Origin: Selaginella moellendorffii
Taxonomy: Eukaryota; Streptophyta; Lycopodiopsida; Selaginellales; Selaginellaceae
Assembly (NCBI RefSeq): GCF_000143415.4
Contig: NW_003314276.1
Coordinates: 521,630-585,629, forward strand
Direction of reading: 5' to 3'
Length of the DNA: 64,000 bases
The translations under genes were made by a program, and so were the position numbers. The notes beneath the pieces are model-generated. The model was not told where the DNA came from, did no database searches, and saw only the letters and a list, made by a program, of their open reading frames with translations. This document shows positions 35,315 to 47,002 of the stretch, in pieces (within the stretch, counting starts at the first letter, position 1; every line of letters begins with the position of its first letter).

Positions 35315-36454
35315 CTAGTCAAAAGAATGAAGACACTCCAGCGGAGCACTCCAGCGAAAATTCTTTCCCATTTGTGGGACCGTGGTCAAATAGTTTATCC
35401 AGTCATTCGTCACCAATTTCAAGTCACTGATCTTTCTTTGGAGTCCAATGCAGCAATTGGCATGAATTGTGCATATTTCATCAATGCTGTGCTTCATTTG
35501 GCAAAAACTCCCAAAGACATTCGTCCTCAGCAGCCTGACTTTCACACGTAAAGCCCAGAACTCATCCTTAAAAATCATCGCATTGAGGACGTCTTGGTCA
35601 TGCTTGTGAGGGAAGATTATGCGAGCTTTATACCAAAATTTATAGAGTTCTATTGTCCTGTTGTTAGAATGGACGTGAATGAAACCACCATTTGCTATTG
35701 GAGTGTCCGTGTGATGATCTGGGAAGTGATCGCAGGCAATCTCGATGTCAGCGCGAGGATCAAAGTGCTTAAACGGATCTCTAAACCACAGAACATCACT
35801 ATCCTACAAAGCTTGAGAGTTACATTCTCAGCAGAAGAATGCCACAGCTATTTACCGAGAAGATAAAGTTGTATCCGAGCTCAAGAACAGCTCCCAGGAA
35901 GTAAATCCTTCTCCACATCATATTAAGGTAGTCATCAGTCATGAATACTTTCTCTTCACTAAAATCGATGCCAAATGTTCGCAAAGGGAAGCAGTGCTTG
36001 TGGATGGCAAGGCAGCGGTCCTGTGACACCTTGTCTAGAGAAACAATCAAGAGATGATTGAGGAAGGACTCAGTGCCATCCCCGTTGCGGAAGCTGTCCA
36101 TAAACAGGTCGAGCATTCTATCTTCGGAAGCCCATGCTTGGTTTAGAGTGGTGATAATCACCGTCTTGTTCCGGAATGCAGTCCTGCGTAAGACATTATC
36201 CATGAGCCGCTTATCATGTTTGCTCTGCACGACTGACTCGTATTAAATCAGAAATCAGAGGGAGATATCTATTTAAAACTTACAAAGCTGGCACCCGTGG
36301 AGTCCCTTGGCAACAACAAGCGGCTGGGCAGCATGATTCTGCTGTAGAAAATACTATCACTGAAGTTCACACGCCAGAGTAAAGTCACGTCATATGCTAC
36401 AAAAACAAAAGTGGTGGCTGCTAGTAGCATGGCTTTGCGGTGGCAATTTCTCAT
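35315..36454 (-). CDS. GT77-type nucleotide-diphospho-sugar transferase
   Basis: Three exons: 36,284-36,454, 35,856-36,224 and 35,315-35,803, about 342 residues, with 52-59-nt introns. An N-terminal membrane anchor (MLLAATTFVFVAYDVTLLW) suggests a type II Golgi protein. The body has the family blocks VIITTLNQAWA, LLIVSLD, HKHCFPL and MMWRRIYFL. The DxD metal-binding motif is in FSDSDVLWFRDPF, completed across the exon 2/3 junction, followed by ACDHF and NGGF. Members of this family (plant At4g15970-like, Nucleotid_trans domain) are thought to move sugars onto cell-wall glycans or extensins. The exact substrate is unknown. The start is taken at the first ATG; an upstream GTG is ignored. It is divergent from the fucosyltransferase with 104 bp between start codons. 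Confidence 0.85.
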
Positions 36455-36558
36455 GTTCACTTGATGGGTTCCCGCAGTTTTGACAAAAGGTAGTTATCGT
36501 AACGAAAGTAACTAACTGCGAGCTCTTGTTCTGACTTGGTTTTGGTGTCAACAAAGAA
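36455..36558. promoter_or_regulatory. Shared head-to-head promoter region, GT77/GT37
   Basis: Only 104 bp separate the two start codons, so both promoters and 5' leaders must lie in this gap or overlap the opposite gene. No clear TATA box was seen. Confidence 0.5.
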
Positions 36559-37974
36559 ATGGCATCCAGAGCTCTTCTGTCAAGCGTGATTACCGCAATG
36601 CTGTTTGTCATGATATTCTCCAGAAGATCAACACGCCTTCCCAGTTTTCAGCACATGAGCCAAAATGCTATTTGCGTAAGCAGGTCACACCACAGCTACA
36701 TGATGAAACCCTCCCGCGTGCTATCCGTTCCACCAGCATTTTCCAGTGCCTTAGCTGAATATGAGAAAATGCACAGTAAGTGTTATCACAGCCTGAAGCA
36801 GTCAATCACGAACCCAGCGGCGGGAGGTTCTTGTAAATACCTAGTGCACTACGAACTTGATGGGTTGGGAAATCGCCTCCTGGGCTTGGTCTCCACATTT
36901 GTCTTCTCCCTGCTTACCAACAGAGTGCTCCTCATAGATCCCAAGGGCCAGTCTGCGAAACTGCTTTGTGAGCCTTTTGCCAATTCTTCGTGGCTGGTCC
37001 CTCAAGAATTCCCACACTTCCATTTGGACCAAGCACAGTCCCTTGAAAAAGCTGTCCAATCCAAAAAATTTGGGAGCATGGTTCATGTGTGGGTGGCGAG
37101 CCTGCATAGGGACCAAGATATTTTCCATCACCAAGTCCGTTCCAAGCTCAAGAATGTCACCTGGATTTCCTTGACGAGTAATCTATACTTTGTCCCTCGG
37201 CTATTTACGTTCCCAGAGTTTTGGAAGCCGCTCATGTCACTGTTTCCCGATGTGAGGATGGCCTTCACTCACTTAACCAGATACCTTCTTCTACCTCAAG
37301 ATCACGTATGGGAAAAGATTGTTCGTTTCGATTCCACATATCTCTCTGGCCCAGGTAAACAGCTGGGCATACAGATCCGTCTCCATCACCGTGATGATCC
37401 AGGAGAATTTGATCAGCGGTCGTTCGATCGGATCTTGGAATGTCTCATTGGAAAAGAGTTCCTGCCGATGATGATGAACTCGACAACAGAGATAATATCA
37501 GCACATCCACCCAAGAGGATCAAAGTGTTTGTCGCTTCATTGCAAGGCCGATACTTTCAGGAATTGAAGCAGATGTACCTAAAATATCCATCTGTGGATG
37601 GAAGCCTCGTCCAGATCTACACATTCTCACAAGAAGGCGTCCAGAATGAGTCGATCCAACAGGCAACAAATGCACTAGCAGAGATGTGGCTTTTGGGATT
37701 CAGTGACGTGCTTGTCACCAGTAGCTCCTCCACATTTGGCTATATAGCACAAGGGATTGCAGGTGTCCGACCCTACGTGCTTCACATCCGACCAGAAGAT
37801 CTAAAAAACTGCTCGTTGCCGGCATGCTCCCGCCGCCTTTCACCAGCGCCTTGCAATCATCAACCCTATTTTGAAGAGGAGGAAAACTTAGAGAGAAGTA
37901 CGGAACATCTCCAATGGATGAACGTCCACATTCGTAGATGCCAAGACAACTGGCATGGCGTCCAAATCGTTTAA
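36559..37974 (+). CDS. GT37 xyloglucan-type fucosyltransferase
   Basis: Single-exon frame of 471 residues. A signal anchor at about residues 5-21 marks a type II Golgi enzyme. GT37 hallmarks are present in order: YLVHYELDGLGNR with the following LLGLVSTFVFSLLTNRVLLID, the GDP-fucose-binding GIQIRLHHRDD block, a C-terminal SSSSTFGYIAQGIAGVRPYV block, and the final cysteine region (CSRRLSPAPCNHQP). Enzymes of this family transfer fucose from GDP-fucose to galactose on xyloglucan or arabinogalactan proteins. The substrate cannot be fixed from sequence alone. Length is a little below the 500-560 residues common in angiosperms. It is paired head to head with another wall-type glycosyltransferase. 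Confidence 0.9.
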   Translation: MASRALLSSVITAMLFVMIFSRRSTRLPSFQHMSQNAICVSRSHHSYMMKPSRVLSVPPAFSSALAEYEKMHSKCYHSLKQSITNPAAGGSCKYLVHYELDGLGNRLLGLVSTFVFSLLTNRVLLIDPKGQSAKLLCEPFANSSWLVPQEFPHFHLDQAQSLEKAVQSKKFGSMVHVWVASLHRDQDIFHHQVRSKLKNVTWISLTSNLYFVPRLFTFPEFWKPLMSLFPDVRMAFTHLTRYLLLPQDHVWEKIVRFDSTYLSGPGKQLGIQIRLHHRDDPGEFDQRSFDRILECLIGKEFLPMMMNSTTEIISAHPPKRIKVFVASLQGRYFQELKQMYLKYPSVDGSLVQIYTFSQEGVQNESIQQATNALAEMWLLGFSDVLVTSSSSTFGYIAQGIAGVRPYVLHIRPEDLKNCSLPACSRRLSPAPCNHQPYFEEEENLERSTEHLQWMNVHIRRCQDNWHGVQIV

Positions 37975-39648
37975 AAGCACAACTAGCAAAACGTTACTAG
38001 CAGCCTATATACTTATCAGCTTATGTTCCAGGCTTGTTTGTGACATACTAGAGAGGTTTAGTTGTAGATTTCTGTAGTTTAAAATGCATTCTATGTGGGT
38101 GGACAAAAAGTATGGTCAAGGAGTCTATCGAACATCTTGAAAAATGGACTCATGCAAAAAAAATCTCCTGATAAAACTGGAGACTTAGTGGAACCAGTTT
38201 TTGTAGTGTCCCAAGGCAATATTCAAGGGTACCAACAATCACTTCCGATGACATGCTCAAATTCGCATGATGAAGTCAAAATCAGTCTGATGATTCTAAA
38301 CTGAGCATTTACTGTTTCAGACAAAACTAGAAAATGAGAAATGTGCTATACAATCTCTATTTCTTTTCCAATTGAAATGAGACTCATCCCTTAGTGTCCT
38401 ATTTCCAGATTGATAATATCAGGGATTTTGAAAGGTTATGCTCTGGTGCCCACTCAAATGTAAGATTCATGTTCTCTTATATATATTGTCAAGAGTGCGT
38501 TTTTAGTTCAGGATAATCCAGAACCTTGTGCGACCTGCTCATAATCCCAGATATTCCGCAGTCATAAAGTTGTACTGAGACTGACTCACCATGAAAGATG
38601 TGCCTCTAGAAATTTTAAACATAAGTATAAATAATTGCTCGTTCTAATAAATATGAGCACATCTCGCATGAGCTAGACAGAAAAACTGTTTTTGCTTGTT
38701 TCTTTCTTTTGGATCTTAACATTTCCTCTCCAAGAAACTTGAAGATCTCAGAGGTGTGCTATACAAAATGTGTATAAATGAATAGTTCAATGTCCCTGAA
38801 AAGTGGATCTTCACAGCCAATCGCCATTGAGGATAATAGTTCTCAACCAAAATGGTGGTGGGAGCAAGTGATGAGGTTGCATACCAGAAGCTACACCACT
38901 TCTATTTTCACTGAATTCCTTCAGTGATACCGTCAGATTCAGTAGAGAGTTCCTGTGGGCCACCAACTTTTGCATTGTGGGAAGAGGCAGTAGCCGCCTG
39001 TATTTCTAACTGTAATGTTGGAGCAAGACTGCATAATACAAGGCGTGATCTCAGGCGTGGAATTATCGTACGCATGTATAAAGAGCCTCAAGGGCTAGAA
39101 GAGATAATAGAAGTGACTGTCTTTTCCATATAGTATGCTGTAGCGGCCCAAACTGATCATTAGGCCAGTGTGAAGCAAGGTTGAAGGAAAAGGGCGAGAG
39201 CTTCATGTTGCGAGAGGGGGATAATGGAGGATCTAGGGCTTGGTTTGAGAGGGAACTTGACCTAGAGGTGAGAGCTGAGTGTTCAATCACTGGATTAGCC
39301 ATGAGGTAAGCTCCATAACCTCTCCCAACATGCCTTGCCTGGGCTTACACCCGTTTTAAGACCAGTACAACGTTGCGTCATATATTCTGCTCAGTTCTTT
39401 TAGGTCTGTTTAGGGTGGAGAGTTTTGCGGCATGTGGCATGGTGGATGAACGACAAATAGCAGCAATCTGACAGTATTCTATTGGGTGGAGTGATCTTGT
39501 CCTCACACCACCACCACAGGGCGTTGACTCCACTCTTGAAGCACCGTCAATGCAAGATCTCACTTGGGCACCTATGTCAGCACCACACTTCATCTCCCGA
39601 TTGTCTAACACCGAGTGTTTTGTGTACAAATCTCCACAGGCAGCAACA
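37975..39648. other. Intergenic, no gene recognised
   Basis: A short frame at 38,924-39,133 has protein-like composition but no recognised domain. At about 39,138 the sequence TGTAGCGGCCC could mark an LTR start, but no matching end or target duplication was found. Confidence 0.35.
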
Positions 39649-40063
39649 ATGCCTAAGCAAGACGAGCATATGAAGGAAATTTCATCCAATGACAAAGAGC
39701 TTGACTATAACTAAGTGAAGTTGTTTAGGGATCTTATGCTTTTTCTTTGTGATAAATCTTGGCTTGATGGTTTTGGATTACTCACCTATGAAGAGTTATT
39801 CGAAGGAAAAATATTAATTGAGCAAGGGATCAAGCTCATGGAGAAGTGATACCCAATAGAGTATGTATTTCTTTTTTGCGAGCAAGTCCATCCCTTTGGA
39901 CTCACCCAGTTTACTCATATTTTTTGCCTAGATAAAAAGGGTGAAATAATCATGATGAGCAAGAAGGATTGCATGCCCAATTAATACGTCCTCTTTAACT
40001 ACACATCTGGACGAGGAGACAACTTGACCTACCTAAAGCCCGACTATCATGCTATGATTTTGT
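39649..40063 (+). pseudogene. Decayed ORF of unknown function
   Basis: From the ATG at 39,649 one frame continues for about 138 codons with only a few stops. The segments (MPKQDEHMKEISSNDKELD; SWLDGFGLLTYEELFEGKIL; HPFGLTQFTHIFCLDKKGEI) look like genuine protein. The family is not recognised. It could be the gag of an unknown retroelement or a lineage-specific gene. Confidence 0.35.
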
Positions 40064-41464
40064 AATTTTGATTAAATGAGAATGAATTAGAGTGGATGTG
40101 GATTGAAGGTAATATTTTTTTAAAAAAACATTGGAAAGAATTCTAGAATTCCCTTTTAAAAAAAAAAATTGGAAAGAATTCTAGAATTCTAGCTCAACAG
40201 CCTGGAGTAGGATTTAGAGAATTCAACTGCCTAAGGACAAGCAGTAACTTTATCGTGAAGGAGTAATAAAGAGGTAAATGTTTTATCTTGTGTATCTTCC
40301 CAAGCAAAGCAAAAGAAGAAAGTTTAGGCAAAATAGAATTATGCCTAAACTTAGGCATCCAAAGAAGAAAGACTTGACTTAGGCAATGCTTGTAATAAAC
40401 AAGTTTCCAATAACAAAAATATAACAATCAAAACAATGTTTACTAATTGGGTAGCATATGCTAGACAGGTTATAAGGGTGGCAATTTCAGTCCATGCTGA
40501 ACTTGTTGCCATGTTCCAATCCACCATGACAAACTCCCATCAAACAATGCCATTTCAGGGTTGATCTGAAATCAAGTGCTTATAGTTATAGGTAGAGAAA
40601 GTAAGTTGTGCTTTTCAACATGCTGCGACGTTTAAAGTATTTATGTGCAGCGCAGCAGACATGACAAGGTCTGCTAGTTATTTTGATTCACAAATACATT
40701 CCCAAATTTGTTTTGGGTATATAATGCTAAAGAACTGCAGTTATTGCTCCCTATACGCAAGATGCCAGTTACAAAAATCAACTAATGCTAGGTAAAACCT
40801 ATATAGAATCAGAAGGTGCAGTACTTCATGGGAATCAGTCAAGTGCGTCATTGTTGTTCCTGGCTTGAATAGACAAATGCATCGATTGTATCTAAAACAC
40901 AGATAAGGAGAAAAGGTATTAAAGAAGTTACAGCTTACCCAGCAGTAAACACATTCCCCAGATGAGAACAGCAGACAGAAAGCTGAATATGCTCGGTTGC
41001 ATAAACAAAAGTTGGGCACCATAAACATTGTCATTACGGTTCCTATTCTGACTCACAGAGCCTAACTTAACATACAATCTGACAGTAAAGCTGCATGACT
41101 CCCTTTTACATGCTTTTCTTTTCCATCCCAAGCCAAAGAATGGAAAGGTCTTTATTGGACCATAGGATGTTATGAATTATTTTCTCAGAAAAATGTAATT
41201 TCTTTGTTACATAAAACAATCCTATAAGACCTCATTTCAATAATTATTGAAGGAACTGATAGTTGATGGGCATCTGGAATGTATATTTCTATCACATCAC
41301 TCCACCAAGCAAGATAATAGTAATACAGTTACTCATTAGCATTTAGACCCCAGCTCTGTTGCGCGAACAAGTATAATTTTTGAATAAGCAATATACAAAC
41401 ATCCTCTTTTTGCTATTGAATTTAACATTTTGAAGAGTTTTAGCCTAAGAAATACTAGTACCAG
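40064..41464. other. Intergenic spacer
   Basis: Near 40,120-40,195 a GGAAAGAATTCTAGAATTC unit occurs twice next to poly-A runs. Otherwise nothing is recognised between the decayed ORF and the 3' end of eIF2B-gamma. Confidence 0.4.
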
Positions 41465-43296
41465 TCATACCTTTTCCTTCTTTGCTAATGCCTCGCTTCT
41501 ATGCTCGGCACCCACACCAATGACGTAGCCACAGCCCACCTACACAACAGACTTATAAGCTGTGATCCATAAGCGTTGCATTGTGGTCCCTCACCTGGCA
41601 ATCTTTGAGGGTGACACGCTCTTGGAGATAAACATTACTGCAAATCACTGAATTTTGTACCAAGCATCCGTCTTCCAGGGTTACATGATTCATCACAACC
41701 GAGTTAATGACCTGGACACAAACCGGGCTCAAAACAAAAGAAAAAAAAGAAAAAAAAGAAAAAAAAGAAAAAAACAACCTTGACATTGGATCCAATTCTA
41801 CAGTGGCGTCCAACAACAGATCTCTTGACGCTGCATTTCTCCCCAAGCTCCGAACCTTCGCCAATTATACATTGCGGTCCAATCTGTAAAATTGAAATCA
41901 GCATATAAGGAGTAACAATTTGAAGGCATCTTACAGCCGTCTTGGCACCCGTTTGAGCACTCGGGTGAATTACGTTGTTCATGCCAGATACCGTGTATCC
42001 GGTGAGGTATATCGCGTCTCCTGCAACCTAGAGAGCGGTCAGTGCACAAAACAATTCCGGGTGCATTTGACTCACGTCTCTGTTTATGTCGCCATACGCT
42101 TCTATAGTGTTTACCCGCGCACAATATCTAGCCTTTCCAGCTACATAAGCAGAGCATGATAATGTGCCCTCCACCCTTCCATGTTTCTTGAAGAGAAAGC
42201 GTAAGTGAAGATTATCGAGCATCTATGTAAATACGAACCAGCTGAGATCGCACAATGTGAGGAACCAGGTCCCTTTTTATGCTTTTGAATTTTTCGTTTC
42301 TCTCCAGTGCCTCGAGCATAAGCTCTCTGTATGGGATAAGAAGAAAGAATCTAGCTGCGCTGAACCAAACCTGTTGAAGGCGTAAAGGTGCGCGTCCAAA
42401 AGGTCAGTATGAAGTTCGACCTTGGGCAACAGTGACAAAGTTAGCTCCCGTGCGTTAATATACTATAACATACTAACCTGGCCAGCTTCTCTCATCAAGC
42501 ACAGCGGAACTTTAACTTCCTTTCCTAGCTGTGAGCCGGAAGCCACGTAGAGCAAACGGTGGCGGGCAGAGTCGAGGCCAATGACATCGGCAGCAGCCAG
42601 TTGTTTGGCCTTTTCTTTGGTGCCTACACCGCCAGCACTGGCCTCACATCCCTCGCCTGGAGTGCGCGGACACAAAAGAGCAGTCAGCCCTGCTCGTTGC
42701 CTCTTGTGAGATGATGCAATGGCTCCCAGTGGTACATCGCATACCATGTCGCCGCTAACAACCTACACGCTTATAGTGAGCAAACCGCTGGCCACCTCTG
42801 GCAACATTTACCAAGACATTCTCGCTACTGAGCCGATGAGCCACGCTGCGAAGGGCATCCGCTGTCCCACTTTCTTCCGAGACCGTGGAAACCTACCCGC
42901 CCAGTGAATGACAATGAAGCCGCCAATTACACAGCTCACCTCCACTTGCAGGCGATCGTGATAAGCCTCCGCTATCCAGCTGCCGACTCTAACACCGGAC
43001 TCATGGCCCGCGACCACCTTGGGCAGAGACACAGACATAAGGGCGCGCAACAAAGTGCAGAGGCTAACTCACCACGCTCACGTTGTTGAGATTGCTATCC
43101 TCCAAAAGGTCCAAGACATAGGAGAGTAGGGGCCTGTTGCCGATGGGCAGCAAGGCTTTAGGGACATCCTTCCAAGACGGGGAAATGTAAGCAGAGAGTC
43201 ACCGCGGCAGGTAAAATGGACTACCTTGGACACCAGAGGGAAGAGATCCTTTGAGCTGCCTCCCGCGACCACCACCACTTGATACTCGTCGCCCAT
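41465..43296 (-). CDS. Translation initiation factor eIF2B subunit gamma
   Basis: Twelve exons with introns of about 45-70 nt give about 416 residues. Exons on the minus strand: 43,225-43,296, 43,073-43,168, 42,940-43,017, 42,812-42,892, 42,478-42,762, 42,371-42,420, 42,239-42,326, 42,076-42,186, 41,935-42,027, 41,779-41,883, 41,595-41,711 and 41,465-41,539. The N-terminal nucleotidyltransferase-like domain starts QVVVVAGGSSKDLFPLVSK and contains DVPKALLPIGNRPLLSYVLD. The C-terminal left-handed beta-helix has hexapeptide repeats (GPQCIIGEGSELGEKCSVKR, then SVVGRHCRIGSNVK). eIF2B is the GDP/GTP exchange factor for eIF2. The intron after the SNVK exon has an (AAAAAAG)n tract (41,737-41,775, pyrimidine-rich in sense). 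Only 69 bp separate it from the XCT stop codon. Confidence 0.92.
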
Positions 43297-43365
43297 TCTA
43301 GTTCTCTATCCGATGCTAGGGCAACACTATAAATTGTTTTTTCAAAGCCTCAAACAAAACCAGTC

Positions 43366-44937
43366 CTAGTCTCCGTGAATGGTGTAGCGCTCCCACTTCT
43401 TTGTGGGATCATAGATCTCCCACCTCGAGGCAGGAAATATGTGCTTGTTCTTCTCATACCAATGCCGCTCCACAACCTTACCAGCGTGGGACTGCACAAA
43501 GCACAAGCGTCACCAACCGGCATACAAAACCGATATACACAAGGTACCTCGTCCTTCTCAATTGTGGCGTCAGCGATTGTGCGAATGTCCTCGTGAACAT
43601 CAAAATGAAAGAGCTATCCTCCACAGACAAATGGGCGTCAAGTCATGACAAAGACACCCATGGGCTTACCGGGCCGCTCTTTCCTCTGGCCTTGTTGGTG
43701 ATGAGCTCATAGAAGCTGTGTTGCTGTCAAACAAGGTGGGGAAAAACTTGAACAAGTGGCAACAACTGGAAGGAAACGTACATGAGGTATGATCAAATCT
43801 TCTTTCACGTAGAGCAGGTTCTCAACAGATGCAGTTCGGATCTCACGGAACTCAGACGCCAATTGCTGCTGGACAGCCCGTAGGAATTCAGCAATTGTAT
43901 CGCCCTTTCGCACCTGGCCAAGGAGAAACTGCAGTCAGCAAGGGTAATATCGAGACGAGGTGCGCACTTGAATGACTCGCCTGTGCCCCGCTCCGTCCCA
44001 GTAGCTGTATGTTATTTCTAGCGGCTCATCTACACAGGGGCGGGTGTTACCATATGTAAAGTTCAACATCGCTTACTTTTGATGCGTGTCTGCTCTTGGA
44101 TCCACTGCTTGCGAAGGCGTTCGCGTTCTTCTTGCTCATCCGCCTCACGCTCCCTGAATAATCATCCTCCGCCCCCTTGAGAACGCGTTAGCAGTCGATC
44201 CACCCAACAAAACAAAGACAGCCCTAGAGTACGAAGTGAAAGCAATACCTGTCAGGTAAGAAACTTGTCTCCACGGACGGATTCTTGCCGAACTTGCCCA
44301 GCTTCTTCTTTTTCCGTTCATCTGCCACGGCTCATGCATTAGGGGACTTGACCGAAGTTGCCAAAGCCATACCAGCACTGCCGTTTTCGTCTTCATCGGT
44401 GTCACCATCGACTTCGTCCGCAAACGACAGGCGGGAAGGGCCTTTCGCTCGTCTCTTTTTCCTCTTCTGGAGCTGACGTTCCTCTTCCCTGCAACACAGT
44501 TGGACTCGGACACACGGCCACAAAGATGGGATGTGGGCTTACTCTTGAGCAAGCTTCTGCAGCTTCTCTTTCTCCTCCTCCTCTATCTTGGTGCGCAAGT
44601 TGACCCTCTGCAGTGGCACGCAAATGAAACAAAGTGATGAAACAGGCCAGCTACCTTTTCCACGAACTGCTCCCTGGTGACAAGCCCAACAGTCTCTTTC
44701 TTGAAGGCGCTCTCCAGAATCTGTGGCGGCGAGCTCCGGTAATGAGGCGAAAAGAGAGCAAACAGAAGTCACCTCTGATGTCCCGGAGCCGAACTGCAGA
44801 AGCCCACCCTGCCCTTCAGCCGACTTCTTCTTGAGGTCTTGGATGCGCTTCCGTTCCACTTCGCGCTGCTTCTCCAGGCGCCGGATGCGAGCGGCGTCCT
44901 GCGCCGTCCCGACGTAGCCATCGCCCATGCCCGACAT
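43366..44937 (-). CDS. XCT: XAP5/FAM50 family nuclear protein (XCT)
   Basis: Complete multi-exon gene starting [20 protein letters not shown] and ending ...WERYTIHGD. The N-terminal half is a charged coiled coil ([36 protein letters not shown]) with a basic stretch KRKKRRAKG, probably the nuclear signal. The C-terminal XAP5 domain is highly conserved: [76 protein letters not shown] and [15 protein letters not shown]. The Arabidopsis counterpart, XAP5 CIRCADIAN TIMEKEEPER, acts in clock, ethylene and small-RNA/splicing functions. The small exons have introns of about 45-75 nt. Its start codon is 59 bp from that of the divergent PPR gene. Confidence 0.93.
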
Positions 44938-44996
44938 CGTCCTCACCCACCCACAAGCCCTAAACAAAAACCTCGCCCCAATGTCTCGTTTCGGTC
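44938..44996. promoter_or_regulatory. 59-bp gap between divergent XCT and PPR start codons
   Basis: Both genes must share this gap or use promoter elements inside each other's 5' coding sequence. No TATA box is seen. Confidence 0.5.
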
Positions 44997-46928
44997 ATGG
45001 CCTGGCGACGATATGGTCGGGAGCACGCGGTTGGGGAGCTCATCAAGCGGTGCAGCACGCCATTGGAGCTGGAAAGCCTCCACAAGAGCTGCGCGGGTGG
45101 CAGCAGCACGTACGTCTGCAACCTTGTGGTGGGCATGTATGGCAGATGCGGAAGCTGCAGCGGTGCGGAGGCGGTGTTTGCACAAATGGAGCAGCCCAAC
45201 GTCGTGTCTTGGAATGCCCTCATGGCAGCGTATGCCCACAACGGGCATCATGTGCACGCCAAGGCCGTTTTCGACAGGATGGAGTTGAGGAACGCGGTGT
45301 CATGGACATGCCTCATGACCGGCTACCACAAGGCCGCCTGCATGGAGGTGGCGGAGTGGATCTTTTCCAGGATGCCCAGCTGGGGAGTCGTGGCCTGGAG
45401 TGCGCGGGTAAGTGCCCTCTCCCGCAGCGGGGATGTGGCTAGCGCTGCACGCACGCTGCGGGCAATGCCGGCCAGGACCATCGTCGCCTGCAACTCGCTG
45501 CTCCGCGCGATTGGGGCCGACCAGCAGCAGGACCGCGGGGATGAGGCGCTGGACGTGTTTTCCCGGGTGATGCCCCAGCACGACCTGGCCTCGTGGAATG
45601 CCATGGTTGGAGTCTACGGCCGGCGCGAGCGGCCCGACGATGCCAAGCGCGTCTTTGACTCCATGGCTGAGAGGGACGTGATATCCTGGACGTCCATGCT
45701 GCTGGCTTTCGCCCATGCTGGTGCCACGGGCGACGCGGAGGCCACATTTGCGAAGATGGCCAGCCACGACACCACGGCGTGGAACGCGCTGCTGAGGAGC
45801 CATGCCAAAGGCAACACGCCCGTGAGCACCAGCCATGCGGCTCGGTTGTTTGACGGGATGCCCCACAAGGACATGGCTTCTTGGAACGCCATCCTTGTGG
45901 TGTTTACCACGGCGTCTGCGCCCAACGGCGTCAACGCAGCCGCGAGCTGCTTCAACCGGATGCCACGGTGGGATGCGAGCTCGTGCACGATACTGATGAC
46001 GGGCCTGTCCAAGTGTGGGCGTGTCGACTCTGCAAAACAGGTGTTCGACAGTATGCCGCACCGGGATGTGGTGGCTTGCAACGCCATGGCGGCAGCATAT
46101 GCCCGTGAGGGCAGGGTGGCACAAGCCAAGCTTACCTTTGACGGTGCGGCGACACGGGACTGCATGTCATGGAACACGCTCTTGGGTGGATACAGCCACA
46201 ACGGGCATGTCGGCGCAGCCAGGCACACCTTTTGTCGGATGCCTTGCCACTGCGTAGCGTCACAAAGCTCGTTCCTCGCGGCTCTGGCTCACGCCAGGGG
46301 TCGTCTGGAGGAAGCGGAGGCTGTGTTTAACGGGATGCCACAGCGGGACCTTGTGTCGTGCAATGCCATGATCCAGGCGTACGCGCTCAACGGCCATGCA
46401 GCAAGTGCGAGGAGGATATTTGACGCCATGCAGCGTAGGGATGCGGCGACATGGACAGGGATGATTGCAGCGTATACCGACGCGGGGCTCTGTGCCTCTG
46501 CTGACGCAGTGCTGAGAAGCATGAGCCTGGAAGGTGACGCGGAGCCCGATGGTGCCACCTTCAGCTGTGTCCTGGCTGGGTTGAGCCAGCGAGGGATGGT
46601 GGAAGCAGCGCGCCAGTGCTTCCGGAGCATGGTTTCAAACTATAGCATTCAAGCAAGCATCCAGCACTACTGCTGCATGGTGGATGCGCTAGGGCGGAGC
46701 AGGCAGCTGCGGCAAGCAGAGGAGCTGGTTGAGCATCTGGTCCGTGGTTGTGCCGCTGGCGATGACGATGACATGGGGATCGCGTGGACAGCACTGCTGG
46801 CTGCGTGCAAGTTGCATGGTGAGCCGGAGACTGCGGCTCGAGCTGCACACCGAGGTGGTGCCTTTGCCGCGGGGGCAACGGGCTATGTGCTCCTGTCCAC
46901 CACCTTCTGCTCATCTCAGGCGACTTAA
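44997..46928 (+). CDS. PLS-class pentatricopeptide repeat protein
   Basis: Intronless frame of 643 residues made almost wholly of tandem PPR motifs, about 15-18 (VVSWNALMAAYAHNG, DVISWTSMLLAFAHAG, DCMSWNTLLGGYSHNG and similar). The C-terminus is an E-type region (HYCCMVDALGRSRQLRQAEE; IAWTALLAACKLHG; GYVLLSTTF), where the frame stops. There is no DYW deaminase domain. PLS-class proteins bind organellar RNA and usually take part in C-to-U editing. One with only an E region would need a partner deaminase. Organelle targeting is expected but not obvious from the short N-terminus. It is convergent with the ubiquitin protease, whose stop codon is about 75 bp away. Frames on the other strand across this gene are shadows. 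Confidence 0.9.
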   Translation: MAWRRYGREHAVGELIKRCSTPLELESLHKSCAGGSSTYVCNLVVGMYGRCGSCSGAEAVFAQMEQPNVVSWNALMAAYAHNGHHVHAKAVFDRMELRNAVSWTCLMTGYHKAACMEVAEWIFSRMPSWGVVAWSARVSALSRSGDVASAARTLRAMPARTIVACNSLLRAIGADQQQDRGDEALDVFSRVMPQHDLASWNAMVGVYGRRERPDDAKRVFDSMAERDVISWTSMLLAFAHAGATGDAEATFAKMASHDTTAWNALLRSHAKGNTPVSTSHAARLFDGMPHKDMASWNAILVVFTTASAPNGVNAAASCFNRMPRWDASSCTILMTGLSKCGRVDSAKQVFDSMPHRDVVACNAMAAAYAREGRVAQAKLTFDGAATRDCMSWNTLLGGYSHNGHVGAARHTFCRMPCHCVASQSSFLAALAHARGRLEEAEAVFNGMPQRDLVSCNAMIQAYALNGHAASARRIFDAMQRRDAATWTGMIAAYTDAGLCASADAVLRSMSLEGDAEPDGATFSCVLAGLSQRGMVEAARQCFRSMVSNYSIQASIQHYCCMVDALGRSRQLRQAEELVEHLVRGCAAGDDDDMGIAWTALLAACKLHGEPETAARAAHRGGAFAAGATGYVLLSTTFCSSQAT

Positions 46929-47002
46929 CTCCTCAACTCGGTTTCAATATTCCAAGGAACTAGCGACGAAAGAAAAAAAGGGGGCAAAACAAGAGACCAT
47001 GG

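Noticed and set aside
39138-39648. Possible LTR starting TGTAGCGGCCC
   Set aside because: No matching second copy, primer site or target duplication could be found.
41707-41889. 60-codon ORF with Lys-Glu repeats
   Set aside because: It is the A/G-rich repeat in an eIF2B-gamma intron read on the opposite strand.
45300-46914. Long minus-strand and alternate-frame ORFs over the first PPR gene
   Set aside because: They are GC-rich shadows of a clear intronless PPR coding frame.
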